A stretch of 48,322 nt of DNA from Alphaproteobacteria bacterium (GTDB taxonomy: Bacteria; Pseudomonadota; Alphaproteobacteria; Rhodobacterales; Rhodobacteraceae), in assembly GCA_030431935.1 (NCBI GenBank), contig JAUIIC010000003.1, forward strand, positions 1-48,322. Direction: 5' to 3'. This document shows, in pieces, positions 1-9,503 of this stretch; the stretch's first letter is position 1; each line of letters begins with the position of its first letter. The notes under the pieces were generated by a model. That model saw only the letters and a list, made by a program, of their open reading frames with translations. It did not search any database and was not told the origin of the DNA. The position numbers and the translations under genes were made by a program.

Positions 1-292
1 GGCACAGCGTGGAGAAGTCTGGAACGGGCCAGTCCAGCCCGGCGAGGCGCAGGAGGCTGGCGACCATCCCGGCGGTCTGCCTGAGCGGCAGCTTGAATAG
101 CACCTTGATCGACAGGCAGAACTGGATCGCCGTATCCGAGAAGACTGGCGGGCGTCCGGGGCGGCCCTCATGCGGGGCGTGCCAAGCCATCTCCTTGTCC
201 AGCCAGATCAGCAGAGACCCGCGCTTCGTCAGCGCAGCGTTGTAGGCGGACCAGTTCGTCGTGCGGTAGCGGGCGGGCTTGGGCTTGCTCAT
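1..292 (-). mobile_element. IS5-family transposase, N-terminal part, runs off the left edge
   Basis: Minus-strand translation from ATG at 292 reads MSKPKPARYRTTNWSAYNAALTKRGSLLIWLDKEMAWHAPHEGRPGRPPVFSDTAIQFCLSIKVLFKLPLRQTAGMVASLLRLAGLDWPVPDFSTLC, a typical IS5 (IS427/IS1031-like) N-terminus. Not in the ORF track because it is open at the window edge. Confidence 0.9.
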
Positions 293-340
293 GACGCCCG
301 TCTAACCGCCTGGATTCGTGATGTGAATCCTTCACAGTGA

Positions 341-357
341 GAGTTCTGCAACAACCC
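341..357. repeat. Probable terminal inverted repeat of the IS5-family element
   Basis: GAGTTCTGCAACAACCC about 50 bp upstream of the transposase start; resembles IS5-family ends (GGGTTGTTGCAGA...). The other end is outside the window. Confidence 0.55.
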
Positions 358-509
358 CGCAATGACATAGGAAAAAGCCGTGGAACCGACCCGATACGCG
401 GAACTTCACGGCGCCACACAGGCATTGCCCGGTGACGGGATACGCGTCCATGTCCAACCTCCTTCGCCTGCGTTTCGAACCATGCCCGGACCCGAGACCT
501 TAGGTTCGT

Positions 510-810
510 GATCTCACCGCCAAACCCGGCCGACCTGACGGAAGGGTTCTTCTGCTTCGATCCGGGTGTCAGCCCGGTGATGCCCCCAATGCGTCAGCGG
601 GATCGGGGTCTTGTGTCCGATCACGACGTGCGGCGGTTCCGCGTTTTGATATCGACCAGAAACCTCCGGCTTTTCGACGGCATCCGCAAGCGTGATGGAC
701 CGGGTGCTGGTTCGGACATGCCATTCGGAAGCGGCCGGTGGACGCCTCGATGCACGCATTGTCTATCGATTTCTCCCAGCGTGACTCGTCTTGGATGTCG
801 TCGTGCATAG
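510..810 (-). pseudogene. Frameshifted remnant of an IS3-family OrfB transposase C-terminus
   Basis: Frame 569..886(-) contains SIDNACIEASTGRFRMACPN and frame 514..759(-) contains SITLADAVEKPEVSGRYQNAEPPHVVIGHKTPIPLTHWG. Together they match the IS3 motif DNAFIEAFNGRFRAECLN...TLADAREKLEDWRRYYNEERPHGAIG.. split over two frames. Confidence 0.8.
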
Positions 811-1008
811 GGGGCCGGAGGTCCATGCCGCGCGGAAAGGACACGACGCCCTCCGCACCACTTCGGTATGACCATCTTGACCGCAAACCTGCAGCGGCAA
901 GCGGCGATCGCGCAGGGAGTCTCAGGTTCCGTTACGCGGGATAACAGGCCGTGAGATTGGCTCGTGGTCAAGGCGGTGGGACAACGCCATGGGGCACTGT
1001 ATCGGAAA

Positions 1009-1024
1009 ATACAAACGATTGTAT
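1009..1024. promoter_or_regulatory. LacI-family (XylR-like) operator upstream of xylBA
   Basis: ATACAAACGATTGTAT, one mismatch from the perfect palindrome at 19729; followed directly by TTGACG, a -35-like sequence. Confidence 0.8.
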
Positions 1025-1082
1025 TGACGTTGCCGTTGATCCGAAGGCATGCTGCGTCACAAAGCAGGGAGAACCCACCATC

Positions 1083-2522
1083 ATGTATCTCGGGCTCGAC
1101 CTTGGCACCTCAGGGGTCAAGGCATTGGTGATCGATGACGACCAACGCCTTGTGGCACAGGCGACAGCGCCACTGACAGTCGATCGCCCGCATCCCGGGT
1201 GGTCTCAACAGGCGCCGTTTGACTGGGTGGCGGCAACGGAGCGGGTGCTCGACGAGCTTGCAGGGGCAGGTGCGCTGCGCCACGTCAAAGGGATCGGCCT
1301 TTCGGGACAAATGCATGGCGCGGTCATGCTGGATCGGGCGGATCATCCGATCGCACCGTGTATCTTGTGGAACGACACGCGCGCCCAAGCAGAAGCCGCG
1401 GACATGGATGCGGATCCCGACTTTCGGGCAATCACCGGCAACATCGTGTTTCCCGGCTTCACCGCGCCCAAGCTGGCGTGGCTCCGCAAGGTTGAACCGA
1501 CCACTTTCGGTCGACTCGCGAAGGTCCTTCTTCCAAAGGATTTCCTGAGACTTTGGCTCACTGGTGAGCATGTCGGCGAGATGTCGGATGCCGCCGGGAC
1601 GAGCTGGCTCGATACGGGCGCGCGGGCGTGGGATGCGGGGCTGCTGGCAAAAACCGGTCTGTCGCTTGATCAGATGCCGCGGCTTGTCGAAGGGTCCGAG
1701 GTGTCCGGTCACCTGCGCGGTGATCTTGCCGCGCGGTTCGGTTTGCCCGCGGGCATCCCGGTCGCCGGGGGTGGCGGAGACAACGCGGCGACAGGCATCG
1801 GCATGGGGACCGTCGCTGCGGGGCAGGCTTTCGTCAGCCTTGGAACCTCGGGCGTGCTGTTCGCCGCGAATGACGGCTATCGGCCCGATCCTGCGACGGC
1901 CGTCCATACCTTCTGCCATGCCTTGCCCGAAACCTGGCACCAGATGGGCGTCATTCTCTCGGCAACAGACGCGCTCAACTGGTTCGCGGGGTTGGTGGGG
2001 GAGGACGCTGCCACGCTGACAGGGGGTCTCGGACCGCTCAGGGCCCCCGCTCGCACGCTGTTCCTGCCCTATCTCGGGGGCGAGCGCACGCCGCTGAACG
2101 ACGCCGCGGTGCGTGGGGCCTTCACCGGACTGGAACACGCGACCGACCGTTCCGCCGCCACCCGCGCGGTGCTCGAAGGCGTCACCTTCGCGATCCGCGA
2201 TTGCCGCGATGCCCTGGCGGCGACGGGCACGCACCTCGAGGCGCTGACCGCGACCGGCGGTGGGGCGCGGTCGGAGTACTGGCTGGCCGCGATTGCCACG
2301 GCACTGGATGTGCCCGTCATCTTGCCCGAGGCCGGAGATTTCGGCGCGGCTTTCGGGGCCGCGCGGCTCGGCCTCATGGCTGCCGTGGGCGCAGGACCCG
2401 GGATCGCCACCCCACCACCCACCGCTCGGATCGTCGAGCCCGATCGGCACCTTGTCGATGCCTATTCCGAAACCCACGCGCGATACCGCGCGGCGCAAAC
2501 TGCAATCCGAGGACTGACATGA
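1083..2522 (+). CDS. xylB: Xylulokinase
   Basis: [19 protein letters not shown]...[13 protein letters not shown]...WNDTRAQ: FGGY kinase signatures. ATG at 1083 preferred over the longer ORF start at 951. Confidence 0.95.
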   Translation: MYLGLDLGTSGVKALVIDDDQRLVAQATAPLTVDRPHPGWSQQAPFDWVAATERVLDELAGAGALRHVKGIGLSGQMHGAVMLDRADHPIAPCILWNDTRAQAEAADMDADPDFRAITGNIVFPGFTAPKLAWLRKVEPTTFGRLAKVLLPKDFLRLWLTGEHVGEMSDAAGTSWLDTGARAWDAGLLAKTGLSLDQMPRLVEGSEVSGHLRGDLAARFGLPAGIPVAGGGGDNAATGIGMGTVAAGQAFVSLGTSGVLFAANDGYRPDPATAVHTFCHALPETWHQMGVILSATDALNWFAGLVGEDAATLTGGLGPLRAPARTLFLPYLGGERTPLNDAAVRGAFTGLEHATDRSAATRAVLEGVTFAIRDCRDALAATGTHLEALTATGGGARSEYWLAAIATALDVPVILPEAGDFGAAFGAARLGLMAAVGAGPGIATPPPTARIVEPDRHLVDAYSETHARYRAAQTAIRGLT

Positions 2523-3820
2523 CCGATTTTTTCAAGGGTATTCCACCGTTGGCCTACGAAGGCCCGGACTCGTCCAACGCCTTCTCGTTCCGCCACTACG
2601 ACCCCGCGCGAAAGGTCATGGGCAAGACCCTCGCCGACCACCTGCGCTTCTCGGTCGCCTATTGGCACAGCTTCGCCTGGCCCGGCGGCGATCCTTTCGG
2701 CGGGCAGACCTTCGAGCGTCCGTGGTTCGGCGATACGATGGACCTGGCCAAGCTCAAGGCAGATACAGCCTTTGAGATGTTCCGCATTCTGGGCGTGCCC
2801 TTCTTCTGTTTCCACGACGCGGATGTCCGCCCCGAAGGTGCCGACTTCGTGGAAAACACCGCGCGCCTGGAAGAGATCACGGACTATTTCCTGGAAAACA
2901 TGGAAGACACGGGGGTGCGGCTGCTTTGGGGGACGGCCAACCTGTTTTCTCACCGCCGCTACATGGCCGGCGCCGCCACGAACCCAGATCCGGATGTGTT
3001 CGCCTTCGCTGCGGCCACGGTGAAATCCTGCCTCGATGCGACCCACAAGCTCGGTGGCGAGAACTACGTGCTCTGGGGCGGCCGCGAGGGGTATGAGACG
3101 CTGCTCAACACCGACCTTTCGCGCGAGAGGGCGCACGCGGGCCGCTTCCTTCAGATGGTGGTCGAGTACAAGCACAAGATCGGCTTTCCGGGCACGATAC
3201 TGATCGAGCCGAAACCGCAGGAGCCCACCAAGCACCAGTACGATCACGATGTCGCGACGGTCTATGGCTTCCTCAAGGAGTTCGGTCTGGAAACCGAGGT
3301 GAAGGTCAATATCGAGCAAGGACATGCGATCCTTGCCGGTCACAGTTTCGAGCATGAACTGGCGATGGCTGCGAGCCTCGGGATTTTCGGATCGATCGAC
3401 ATGAATCGAAACGATTACCAATCGGGTTGGGACACGGATCAGTTTCCCAACAGCGTTCCCGAGGTCGCGCTGGCCTATTACGAGGTGCTCAAGGCGGGCG
3501 GCTTCACCACGGGGGGGACGAACTTCGACGCGAAACTGCGGCGCCAGTCGCTCGACCCCGAGGATCTGATCCTCGCCCATGCCGGCGCCATGGATGTCTG
3601 CGCGCGCGGTCTCATGGCGGCCGCCGCCATGCTCGAGGACGGCGGGCTGGAGGACATGCGTGCCGCGCGCTATGCGGGCTGGAACAGCGATGATGCCCAA
3701 GCCATGTTGGGGGAGGATCTCGCTTCGATCGCTGCGCGCGTCACGCGGGATGGCATCAACCCCACGCCCGTCTCGGGTCGTCAGGAACGTCTGGAGAACT
3801 GGGTCAATCGCTTCGTTTAG
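2519..3820 (+). CDS. xylA: Xylose isomerase
   Basis: [29 protein letters not shown]...[12 protein letters not shown]...[18 protein letters not shown]...[17 protein letters not shown] overlap with xylB. Confidence 0.97.
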   Translation: MTDFFKGIPPLAYEGPDSSNAFSFRHYDPARKVMGKTLADHLRFSVAYWHSFAWPGGDPFGGQTFERPWFGDTMDLAKLKADTAFEMFRILGVPFFCFHDADVRPEGADFVENTARLEEITDYFLENMEDTGVRLLWGTANLFSHRRYMAGAATNPDPDVFAFAAATVKSCLDATHKLGGENYVLWGGREGYETLLNTDLSRERAHAGRFLQMVVEYKHKIGFPGTILIEPKPQEPTKHQYDHDVATVYGFLKEFGLETEVKVNIEQGHAILAGHSFEHELAMAASLGIFGSIDMNRNDYQSGWDTDQFPNSVPEVALAYYEVLKAGGFTTGGTNFDAKLRRQSLDPEDLILAHAGAMDVCARGLMAAAAMLEDGGLEDMRAARYAGWNSDDAQAMLGEDLASIAARVTRDGINPTPVSGRQERLENWVNRFV

Positions 3821-4842
3821 GCCTGGAAGATATGAGACTGGCGCAGGAGCGGCGTGGGCTTGATCTCATGCCGCTCGAACCCGCCGGACTGCGCTGGATC
3901 AGTCGCGTCCAGGCGCCGGATCATGACCTTGCTCAACAACTCTGCGACCCGGGTGTCTTCGGTCGAAAAGGTCGAAAGGGGTGGGGCGGTATGTTCCGAA
4001 CCGGGAAAATTCTGCCCACCAAACACCGTCAGGTCACGGCCTACGACACGACCTGCGAATGCCGCTGCGCGAAAGACCCCGAACGCTATGGAGTCCTGGA
4101 TGCAGGCGAATGCCACGCGTTTTCCACTTTCCAGAATTCGGGCAGCGGTCTCTTCGCCCGCCTTTTCCGTCATCTCGATGCGCCAGACCGTCGGCGTCGG
4201 ATCACCTCGAGACGCAGCCTTTTGCAGGGCTCCAAGCACATAGTTATCGGCAAAGTTCAGACCCTCCGGCGCACTGAGGACGTGCGTTTCCTCGGCTGGG
4301 GTTTCGCCAAGCGCCCCGATCGCGATCCGGCCGGCTTCGGCGTAGTCGATCTCGACAAGGGGATGGCGATCGGGCCAATCGGTGGTGCCGAAGGTGATGA
4401 AGGGAAGCCCCGCCTTCAAAAGCAGCTGCACCCGCTCATCTTCTGTCCGCGTGCGCCCGAGGATCAGGCCATCGGCCAGACGTTCGTCCACGATCTGGCG
4501 CACGATGCTGGCCTCCTCGTCGCGCGTGCGGGCGGCGAACACGGCAAGGTGCAAACCCTTGTCGCGCAGATGCTGGTCGAGCGTGGACAGGAGCTCGAGA
4601 AAGATCGGAGACGCGAAACGTTGCTGCGGGGGGGAAAGAAGCACGGCAACGCGGCCCGATTTGCCCCCGCGCAAGGCCCGCGCCGCGGCATTTGGCCGGT
4701 AATCGTAGCGTTGCGCGAGATCTTGCACGGCGCGGCGGGTCTCGGACTTGACGCGCGGGTCATCACGCAAGGCGCGCGACACGGTCGAGACGTCCACGCC
4801 CAACTCTTCGGCCAGCATCTTCAATCCGACCGGTTTATGCAT
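3817..4842 (-). CDS. LacI-family transcriptional regulator, probable xylose-module repressor
   Basis: [58 protein letters not shown]: LacI helix-turn-helix; followed by a periplasmic-binding-protein-like domain. Confidence 0.93.
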   Translation of the reverse strand: MHKPVGLKMLAEELGVDVSTVSRALRDDPRVKSETRRAVQDLAQRYDYRPNAAARALRGGKSGRVAVLLSPPQQRFASPIFLELLSTLDQHLRDKGLHLAVFAARTRDEEASIVRQIVDERLADGLILGRTRTEDERVQLLLKAGLPFITFGTTDWPDRHPLVEIDYAEAGRIAIGALGETPAEETHVLSAPEGLNFADNYVLGALQKAASRGDPTPTVWRIEMTEKAGEETAARILESGKRVAFACIQDSIAFGVFRAAAFAGRVVGRDLTVFGGQNFPGSEHTAPPLSTFSTEDTRVAELLSKVMIRRLDATDPAQSGGFERHEIKPTPLLRQSHIFQA

Positions 4843-4855
4843 CTGCGAGCGTCCT

Positions 4856-4871
4856 TTGAAAGCCTTTGTAT
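4856..4871. promoter_or_regulatory. Possible weak secondary LacI-type operator next to the regulator start
   Basis: TTGAAAGCCTTTGTAT retains the TTTGTAT half-site; 55 bp from the strong site at 4911-4926. Confidence 0.35.
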
Positions 4872-4910
4872 GCAACAAGATAGCCGGGCCGCCCGCAAAG
4901 GAAAACACAA

Positions 4911-4926
4911 ATCCAAACGTTTGTAT
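4911..4926. promoter_or_regulatory. LacI-family operator in the divergent regulator/EthD promoter region
   Basis: ATCCAAACGTTTGTAT followed by TGACGT; shares TTGTATTGACGT with the xylB promoter. Confidence 0.8.
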
Positions 4927-4979
4927 TGACGTCAGGCCCGGAATCGGCGTCTCTTTCATGACAGGGAGGAAGAAACCAG

Positions 4980-5315
4980 ATGATCAAGCTCGTCGCGCTT
5001 GTGACAAGGAAACCAGGCCTGTCGCCGGAGGCATTCCGCGACTACTGGTTGAAAACCCACGCGCCGCTCGCCGCGGCAATACCGGGGCTTCGGGGCTACC
5101 GCATCAACATCGCGGGCGACCCGGGCGAGCAGCCGCCGGCGCCCTATGACGGGTCAGCGGAGCTGTGGTTCGACGACCTTGCCGCCATGACTGCCGGCCT
5201 GGGCTCTCCCCAGGGTGGGGTGGCAGGTGAAGACACGGCGCATTTCGCGGCCTCGATCGAGTTTCTCGTGACGGAGGAACATGTGATCCTGCCATCGCCC
5301 GAGGTATCGGCATGA
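4980..5315 (+). CDS. EthD-domain protein
   Basis: MIKLVALVTRKPGLSPEAFRDYWLKTHAPLAAAIPGLRGYRIN: EthD / dimeric alpha-beta barrel pattern. Confidence 0.85.
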   Translation: MIKLVALVTRKPGLSPEAFRDYWLKTHAPLAAAIPGLRGYRINIAGDPGEQPPAPYDGSAELWFDDLAAMTAGLGSPQGGVAGEDTAHFAASIEFLVTEEHVILPSPEVSA

Positions 5316-6067
5316 GCGCGCGCATGTTCCCTGTGCCGGGCCGCCACAAAGGCCGTGTCTACGTCATCACCGGCGGCGCGCAAGGGATCGGTCGCGCCTG
5401 CGCCGAGCGTTTCGCCGCCGAGGGCGCGCGGGTCATGATCGCGGATATCGACCCGGCGGGTGCCGAGGTGGCCGAGGCCGTCGGCGGCGCTTTCACACGC
5501 ACCGACATGTCGGACCCGGAGCAGGTCCGCGGTCTCGCCGAGGCGGCGGTCGCGCATTTCGGGCGGATCGACATCTGGCACAACAACGCCTTCGCCGCAG
5601 TGTTCAAGCCGATCCATGAGCAGACCCTTGAGGAATTCGACACGATCACCGGCGTCGGCATTCGGGGCTACTGGATGGGCGCCAAGGTCGCGGTCGAGCA
5701 AATGCGGGCGCAGGGCGGGAAGGGTGTGATCCTCAACACCGCGAGCGTCCAGAGCTTCGTGGGCGAAAAGGGGTTCTCGGCCTATCAGGCGACGAAAGGG
5801 GCGGTTCTGGCGCTGACGCGGTCTCTGGCCATCGACCATGCGCCCGACATTCGGGCCGTCGCCCTTGCACCCGGCCTGATCGCAACGGATGCCATCAAGG
5901 GCATTCCCGAGGATGTCATGCAGGGCGTGCTCGCAGATATTCCCGCAGGCCGCGCCGCCGAGCCTGCGGAAGTCGCAGCGCTGGCTGCATTCATCGCCTC
6001 TGACGAGGCCGACTACATGTCCGGCACCGCTGTCATCCTCGACGGTGCCTATCTGGCGATCGGGTGA
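5312..6067 (+). CDS. SDR-family oxidoreductase
   Basis: GRVYVITGGAQGIGRACAERF (TGxxxGxG), YQATKGA (YxxxK), NTAS; C-terminal SGTAVILDGA. Confidence 0.95.
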   Translation: MSARMFPVPGRHKGRVYVITGGAQGIGRACAERFAAEGARVMIADIDPAGAEVAEAVGGAFTRTDMSDPEQVRGLAEAAVAHFGRIDIWHNNAFAAVFKPIHEQTLEEFDTITGVGIRGYWMGAKVAVEQMRAQGGKGVILNTASVQSFVGEKGFSAYQATKGAVLALTRSLAIDHAPDIRAVALAPGLIATDAIKGIPEDVMQGVLADIPAGRAAEPAEVAALAAFIASDEADYMSGTAVILDGAYLAIG

Positions 6068-8154
6068 ATGGAATGACGGTTTTTTCCGAAGTCGATGGCG
6101 GCCTCGAGATCCGCTTCATGGGCGAAACGTTGCGGATCCTGCCCTGGGGACCGAATGCACTGCGCGTGCGGGCGCGACCCGGCAGAGAACTGGCCGCTCC
6201 GCATGTCGACGCCCTCCTGCCTGCGTCGCAGCAGGCCGGCGTCGTCGTGATCGGCGAGACCAGCGCGCGGGTCATGAACGGGCGTATCGCGGCGGAGGTC
6301 ACCCTCAAGGAGCGATATGGGGCCGACATCAAGCGCGAGGCGGTGATCCGCTTCGTGCGGAGCGACACCGGGGAGGAGTTGCTGTCCGAAACCCGAAGCC
6401 ATTTCGCAGGCCCCAGAACGCGCAACTTCAAGGCATTGGCCAGCGGGTCATGGCGCCTGGAGCAGCAATTCAGCGCCTACGAGGACGAAAGCCTGTGGGG
6501 CTTGGGGCAGCCGCAGCATGGTGCGATGGACCTCAAGGGCGTGTCCACGACGCTTCTGCAACAAAACGCCCATGCCGTGATCCCCTTTGTCGTCTCATCG
6601 CGCGGCTACGGCTTTCTCTGGAACAACCCCGCTGTGGGCCGGGCGGAGTTCGCGCGCAACGTGAGCCGTTGGACAGCCGAGGCCACGAACTGCCTCGATT
6701 ACTGGATCACCGCCGGCGACACCCCGGCCGAGATCGTCCGCGCCTATGTGGATGCGACAGGTCATTCGCCTCAGGCACCGGACTGGATCACCGGTTTCTG
6801 GCAATGCAAGCTGCGCTACCGCAACCAAGACGAGTTGATGAGCGTCGCGCGGGAGTACAAGCGCCGTGGCTTGCCGCTGTCGTGCATCGTGATCGACTTC
6901 TTTGCATGGACCCGGCAGGGAGAATGGAAGTTCGACCCCACCGAATGGCCCGATCCCGAGGGCATGGTCGCCGAGCTGGACGCGATGGGCGTGGAGCTCG
7001 TGGTGTCGATCTGGCCGACGGTTTCGGCCTCCTCCGAGAATTACCGGGCGATGACCGAACAGGGGCTCTTGCTGTCGACCGAGCGCGGCGTGCCAGTGGT
7101 GATCCCGTTTCCTGACAAAGACCCCTTCGGCGCCGGCTTCTTCACCTACTATGACCCGTTCAATCCCGCCGCACGCGCCTTCCATTGGGATGTGGTGAAG
7201 CGCAACTACGTCGATCGTGGCATCCGCAATTTCTGGCTGGATGCATGCGAACCCGAAATGCGGCCTGCGCATCCCGAAAACGTCCGCACGGCCCTCGGTA
7301 ACGGGGCGGAGATGCTTTGTGCCTATCCGCTCTTGCACGAAGAAACCTACCGGGCCGGATTGATCGAGGCCGGGATACCGCAAGGCGCACTCTTGTGCCG
7401 GTCGGCCTGGGCCGGATCTCAGAGACATGGCGTGATCCTTTGGTCCGGGGATGTCTGGTCCGACTGGGACTGGTTCCGCGCGCAGATCCCTGCGGGGCTT
7501 CATGCCGGCATGGCGGGCATGGGATGGTGGACCACGGACATCGGCGGGTTCTACGACGGCCACGGCGGGTCCGAGGCGTTCCGCGACCTGCTCGTGCGCT
7601 GGTTCGAGTTCGGGGTGTTTTCTCCGATCTGCCGCCTGCACGGCTTCCGCGTGCCTGACGATGTGCCACCCCCCGCCCAGGGCGAGCCGGTGACTTACGG
7701 TCAGGACACCTTCAACATCTTCACGAACACCGGCGGTTCCAACGAGGTCTGGAGTTTCGGAGAGCGCGTCGAGGAGGTGCTGGTCGGCCTGTTGGCCTTG
7801 CGCGAACGACTGCGCCCCTATGTCGAGGCCGCCTTCGCGCGATATGCCCGGACAGGCGATCCCGTGATGTCGCCGCTCTTCTATCACTTCCCCGAGCAGA
7901 AAGAGCTGTTCGACCGAGGGGACGCCTACATGTTCGGGGCCGACATGCTGGTCGCCCCGGTCCTCGAACCGGGTGCCGAGGCGCGAGAGGTGAACCTGCC
8001 GGCGGGCGAGACATGGGTCGACGCCTGGACGGGAGCCGAGCACCCGGGCGGCACCACGCCGACGATGGCAGCTCCGTGGGGCAGGGTGCCCGTCTTCATC
8101 CGCAAGGCACGGGCGCAGGATCTGCGGCCCATCTTCGAGACATCCATCGACTGA
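6064..8154 (+). CDS. GH31 glycoside hydrolase, alpha-xylosidase-like (copy 1)
   Basis: WITGFWQCKLRYRNQDELM, FFAWTRQGEW, nucleophile region FWLDACEPEM, SRSAWAGSQRHGVILWSGDV, WWTTDIGGF. No signal peptide. Confidence 0.92.
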   Translation: MNGMTVFSEVDGGLEIRFMGETLRILPWGPNALRVRARPGRELAAPHVDALLPASQQAGVVVIGETSARVMNGRIAAEVTLKERYGADIKREAVIRFVRSDTGEELLSETRSHFAGPRTRNFKALASGSWRLEQQFSAYEDESLWGLGQPQHGAMDLKGVSTTLLQQNAHAVIPFVVSSRGYGFLWNNPAVGRAEFARNVSRWTAEATNCLDYWITAGDTPAEIVRAYVDATGHSPQAPDWITGFWQCKLRYRNQDELMSVAREYKRRGLPLSCIVIDFFAWTRQGEWKFDPTEWPDPEGMVAELDAMGVELVVSIWPTVSASSENYRAMTEQGLLLSTERGVPVVIPFPDKDPFGAGFFTYYDPFNPAARAFHWDVVKRNYVDRGIRNFWLDACEPEMRPAHPENVRTALGNGAEMLCAYPLLHEETYRAGLIEAGIPQGALLCRSAWAGSQRHGVILWSGDVWSDWDWFRAQIPAGLHAGMAGMGWWTTDIGGFYDGHGGSEAFRDLLVRWFEFGVFSPICRLHGFRVPDDVPPPAQGEPVTYGQDTFNIFTNTGGSNEVWSFGERVEEVLVGLLALRERLRPYVEAAFARYARTGDPVMSPLFYHFPEQKELFDRGDAYMFGADMLVAPVLEPGAEAREVNLPAGETWVDAWTGAEHPGGTTPTMAAPWGRVPVFIRKARAQDLRPIFETSID

Positions 8155-8165
8155 ACAATAACAGA

Positions 8166-8193
8166 CCCCGGCCGCCACGAGGGTGGACCGGGG
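8166..8193. promoter_or_regulatory. Intercistronic hairpin between GH31 and the binding-protein gene
   Basis: CCCCGG...CCAC gagg GTGG...CCGGGG. Confidence 0.5.
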
Positions 8194-8223
8194 CGCAAGT
8201 CACTCACAGCAAGGAGGAAAAGG

Positions 8224-9438
8224 ATGAGCCGCTTCATTGCAACATCCGCACTGGCGCTCACGATCGGTGCGAGCGCCGCCATGGCACAGGACGTGACGCT
8301 CACGCTCTGGACCGAAAGCGCGACCGCCCCCGAGGGCATTTTCGCGCAGGAATTCTCGGAAATGGACAACGGCATCACCATCGATGTGCGCGAAATCCGG
8401 TTCGATGACCTGGTCACCGACACGCTTCGGGCATTCGCCACCGGAACGAACCCCGATCTAATTGCCATCGACAACCCGGATCACGCGGCCTTCGCCAGCC
8501 GGGGCGCGTTTCTCGACATCACCGATATGGTTGCGGGCTCGGATGTCATCGAGATCGACCGGGTCTTTCCCGGCCCGCGCTCCTCGTTGAGCTGGGATGA
8601 CAGGATTTTCGGCATTCCGCGGGCATCGAACACGATCGCGCTTTATTACAACAAGGACATGTTCCGCGCGGCGGGCCTGGACCCGGACAATCCCCCGTCC
8701 ACATGGGATGAGCTTCTCGCGGCCGCACGCACGCTTAACGATCCCGCGAACAATGTCTATGGAATCGCCTTCTCGGCCCGTGCCTCGGAAGAGGGCACCT
8801 TCCAGTTCCTGCCCTGGGCACAAATGGCCGGCGGTACGTTTGACAACATCAACGCCGAAGGCGTGGCCGATGCCCTGGAACTCTGGAACACGTTCCTGAG
8901 CGAAGGCTTGGCATCGCCCGACACGCTGACGCGCGGTCAGTGGGACTCGACGGGCACCTTCAACGGCGGCAACGCCGCCATGGCGATCTCGGGGCCATGG
9001 GAGCTTGGCCGGATGGCATCGGACGCCGACTTCGACTGGGGCGTGACGCTGCTGCCGGTCCGTGCGGAAGGGGGCGAGCGCGCCTCGGCCCTTGGCGACT
9101 TCAATCTGGCGATTTTCGCGAACACGGATCATCCCGACGCGGCCTTCGCCTACCTCGAGTATTTTTGGAGCCAGGCTCACCGGATCTGGCCCGAGTTCAC
9201 CCGGATGCCCGCCATCGAAGGCGTCGAGCTGGCACCCACGGGCGACGCCCGCATCGACGCTGCCGCGGCCGTCTTCGCCGAACAGTTGCGCTACGCGCGC
9301 AATCGCGGGCCTCACCCGGAATGGCCGCGCATCAGCCAGCGCATCCAGGGCGCTTTCCAGTCCGTTCTCACCGGGCAGGAAGAGCCGCAGGCCGCACTGG
9401 ATCGCGCCGCCGAGGAAATCGACGAGATCCTGAACTGA
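8224..9438 (+). CDS. Extracellular sugar-binding protein (family 1, MalE/UgpB-like)
   Basis: Signal peptide MSRFIATSALALTIGASAAMAQD; SBP family 1 patterns (GIPRASNTIALYYNKDMFRAAGLDPDNPPSTWDEL). Confidence 0.93.
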   Translation: MSRFIATSALALTIGASAAMAQDVTLTLWTESATAPEGIFAQEFSEMDNGITIDVREIRFDDLVTDTLRAFATGTNPDLIAIDNPDHAAFASRGAFLDITDMVAGSDVIEIDRVFPGPRSSLSWDDRIFGIPRASNTIALYYNKDMFRAAGLDPDNPPSTWDELLAAARTLNDPANNVYGIAFSARASEEGTFQFLPWAQMAGGTFDNINAEGVADALELWNTFLSEGLASPDTLTRGQWDSTGTFNGGNAAMAISGPWELGRMASDADFDWGVTLLPVRAEGGERASALGDFNLAIFANTDHPDAAFAYLEYFWSQAHRIWPEFTRMPAIEGVELAPTGDARIDAAAAVFAEQLRYARNRGPHPEWPRISQRIQGAFQSVLTGQEEPQAALDRAAEEIDEILN

Positions 9439-9452
9439 CAGACAGCATCAGG

Positions 9453-9478
9453 GCGGGGGCACAACGCCGTGCCCCCGC
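9453..9478. promoter_or_regulatory. Perfect hairpin between the SBP and permease genes
   Basis: GCGGGGGCAC-AACGCC-GTGCCCCCGC, a 10-bp perfect stem with 6-nt loop, starting 15 nt after the SBP stop. Confidence 0.8.
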
Positions 9479-9503
9479 AATTCCCGAGCCGGAGGGCGCG
9501 ATC

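Noticed and set aside
312-330. Small hairpin GGATTC...GAATCC near the IS5 start
   Set aside because: Only 6 bp and inside the IS end region; probably part of the IS rather than an independent regulatory site.
951-1082. N-terminal extension of the xylulokinase ORF
   Set aside because: Kinase similarity starts at [11 protein letters not shown] (1083) and the extension covers the operator and promoter.
1110-2498. 462-aa minus-strand ORF opposite xylB
   Set aside because: Shadow ORF of a high-GC gene; low-complexity Arg/Gly/Pro-rich translation with no recognisable domain, while the opposite strand encodes a clear xylulokinase.
2462-3700. 412-aa minus-strand ORF opposite xylA
   Set aside because: Antisense shadow ORF; xylose isomerase motifs are on the plus strand.
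6595-8178. 527-aa minus-strand ORF opposite GH31 copy 1
   Set aside because: Antisense shadow of a well-supported GH31 gene with no domain signature of its own.
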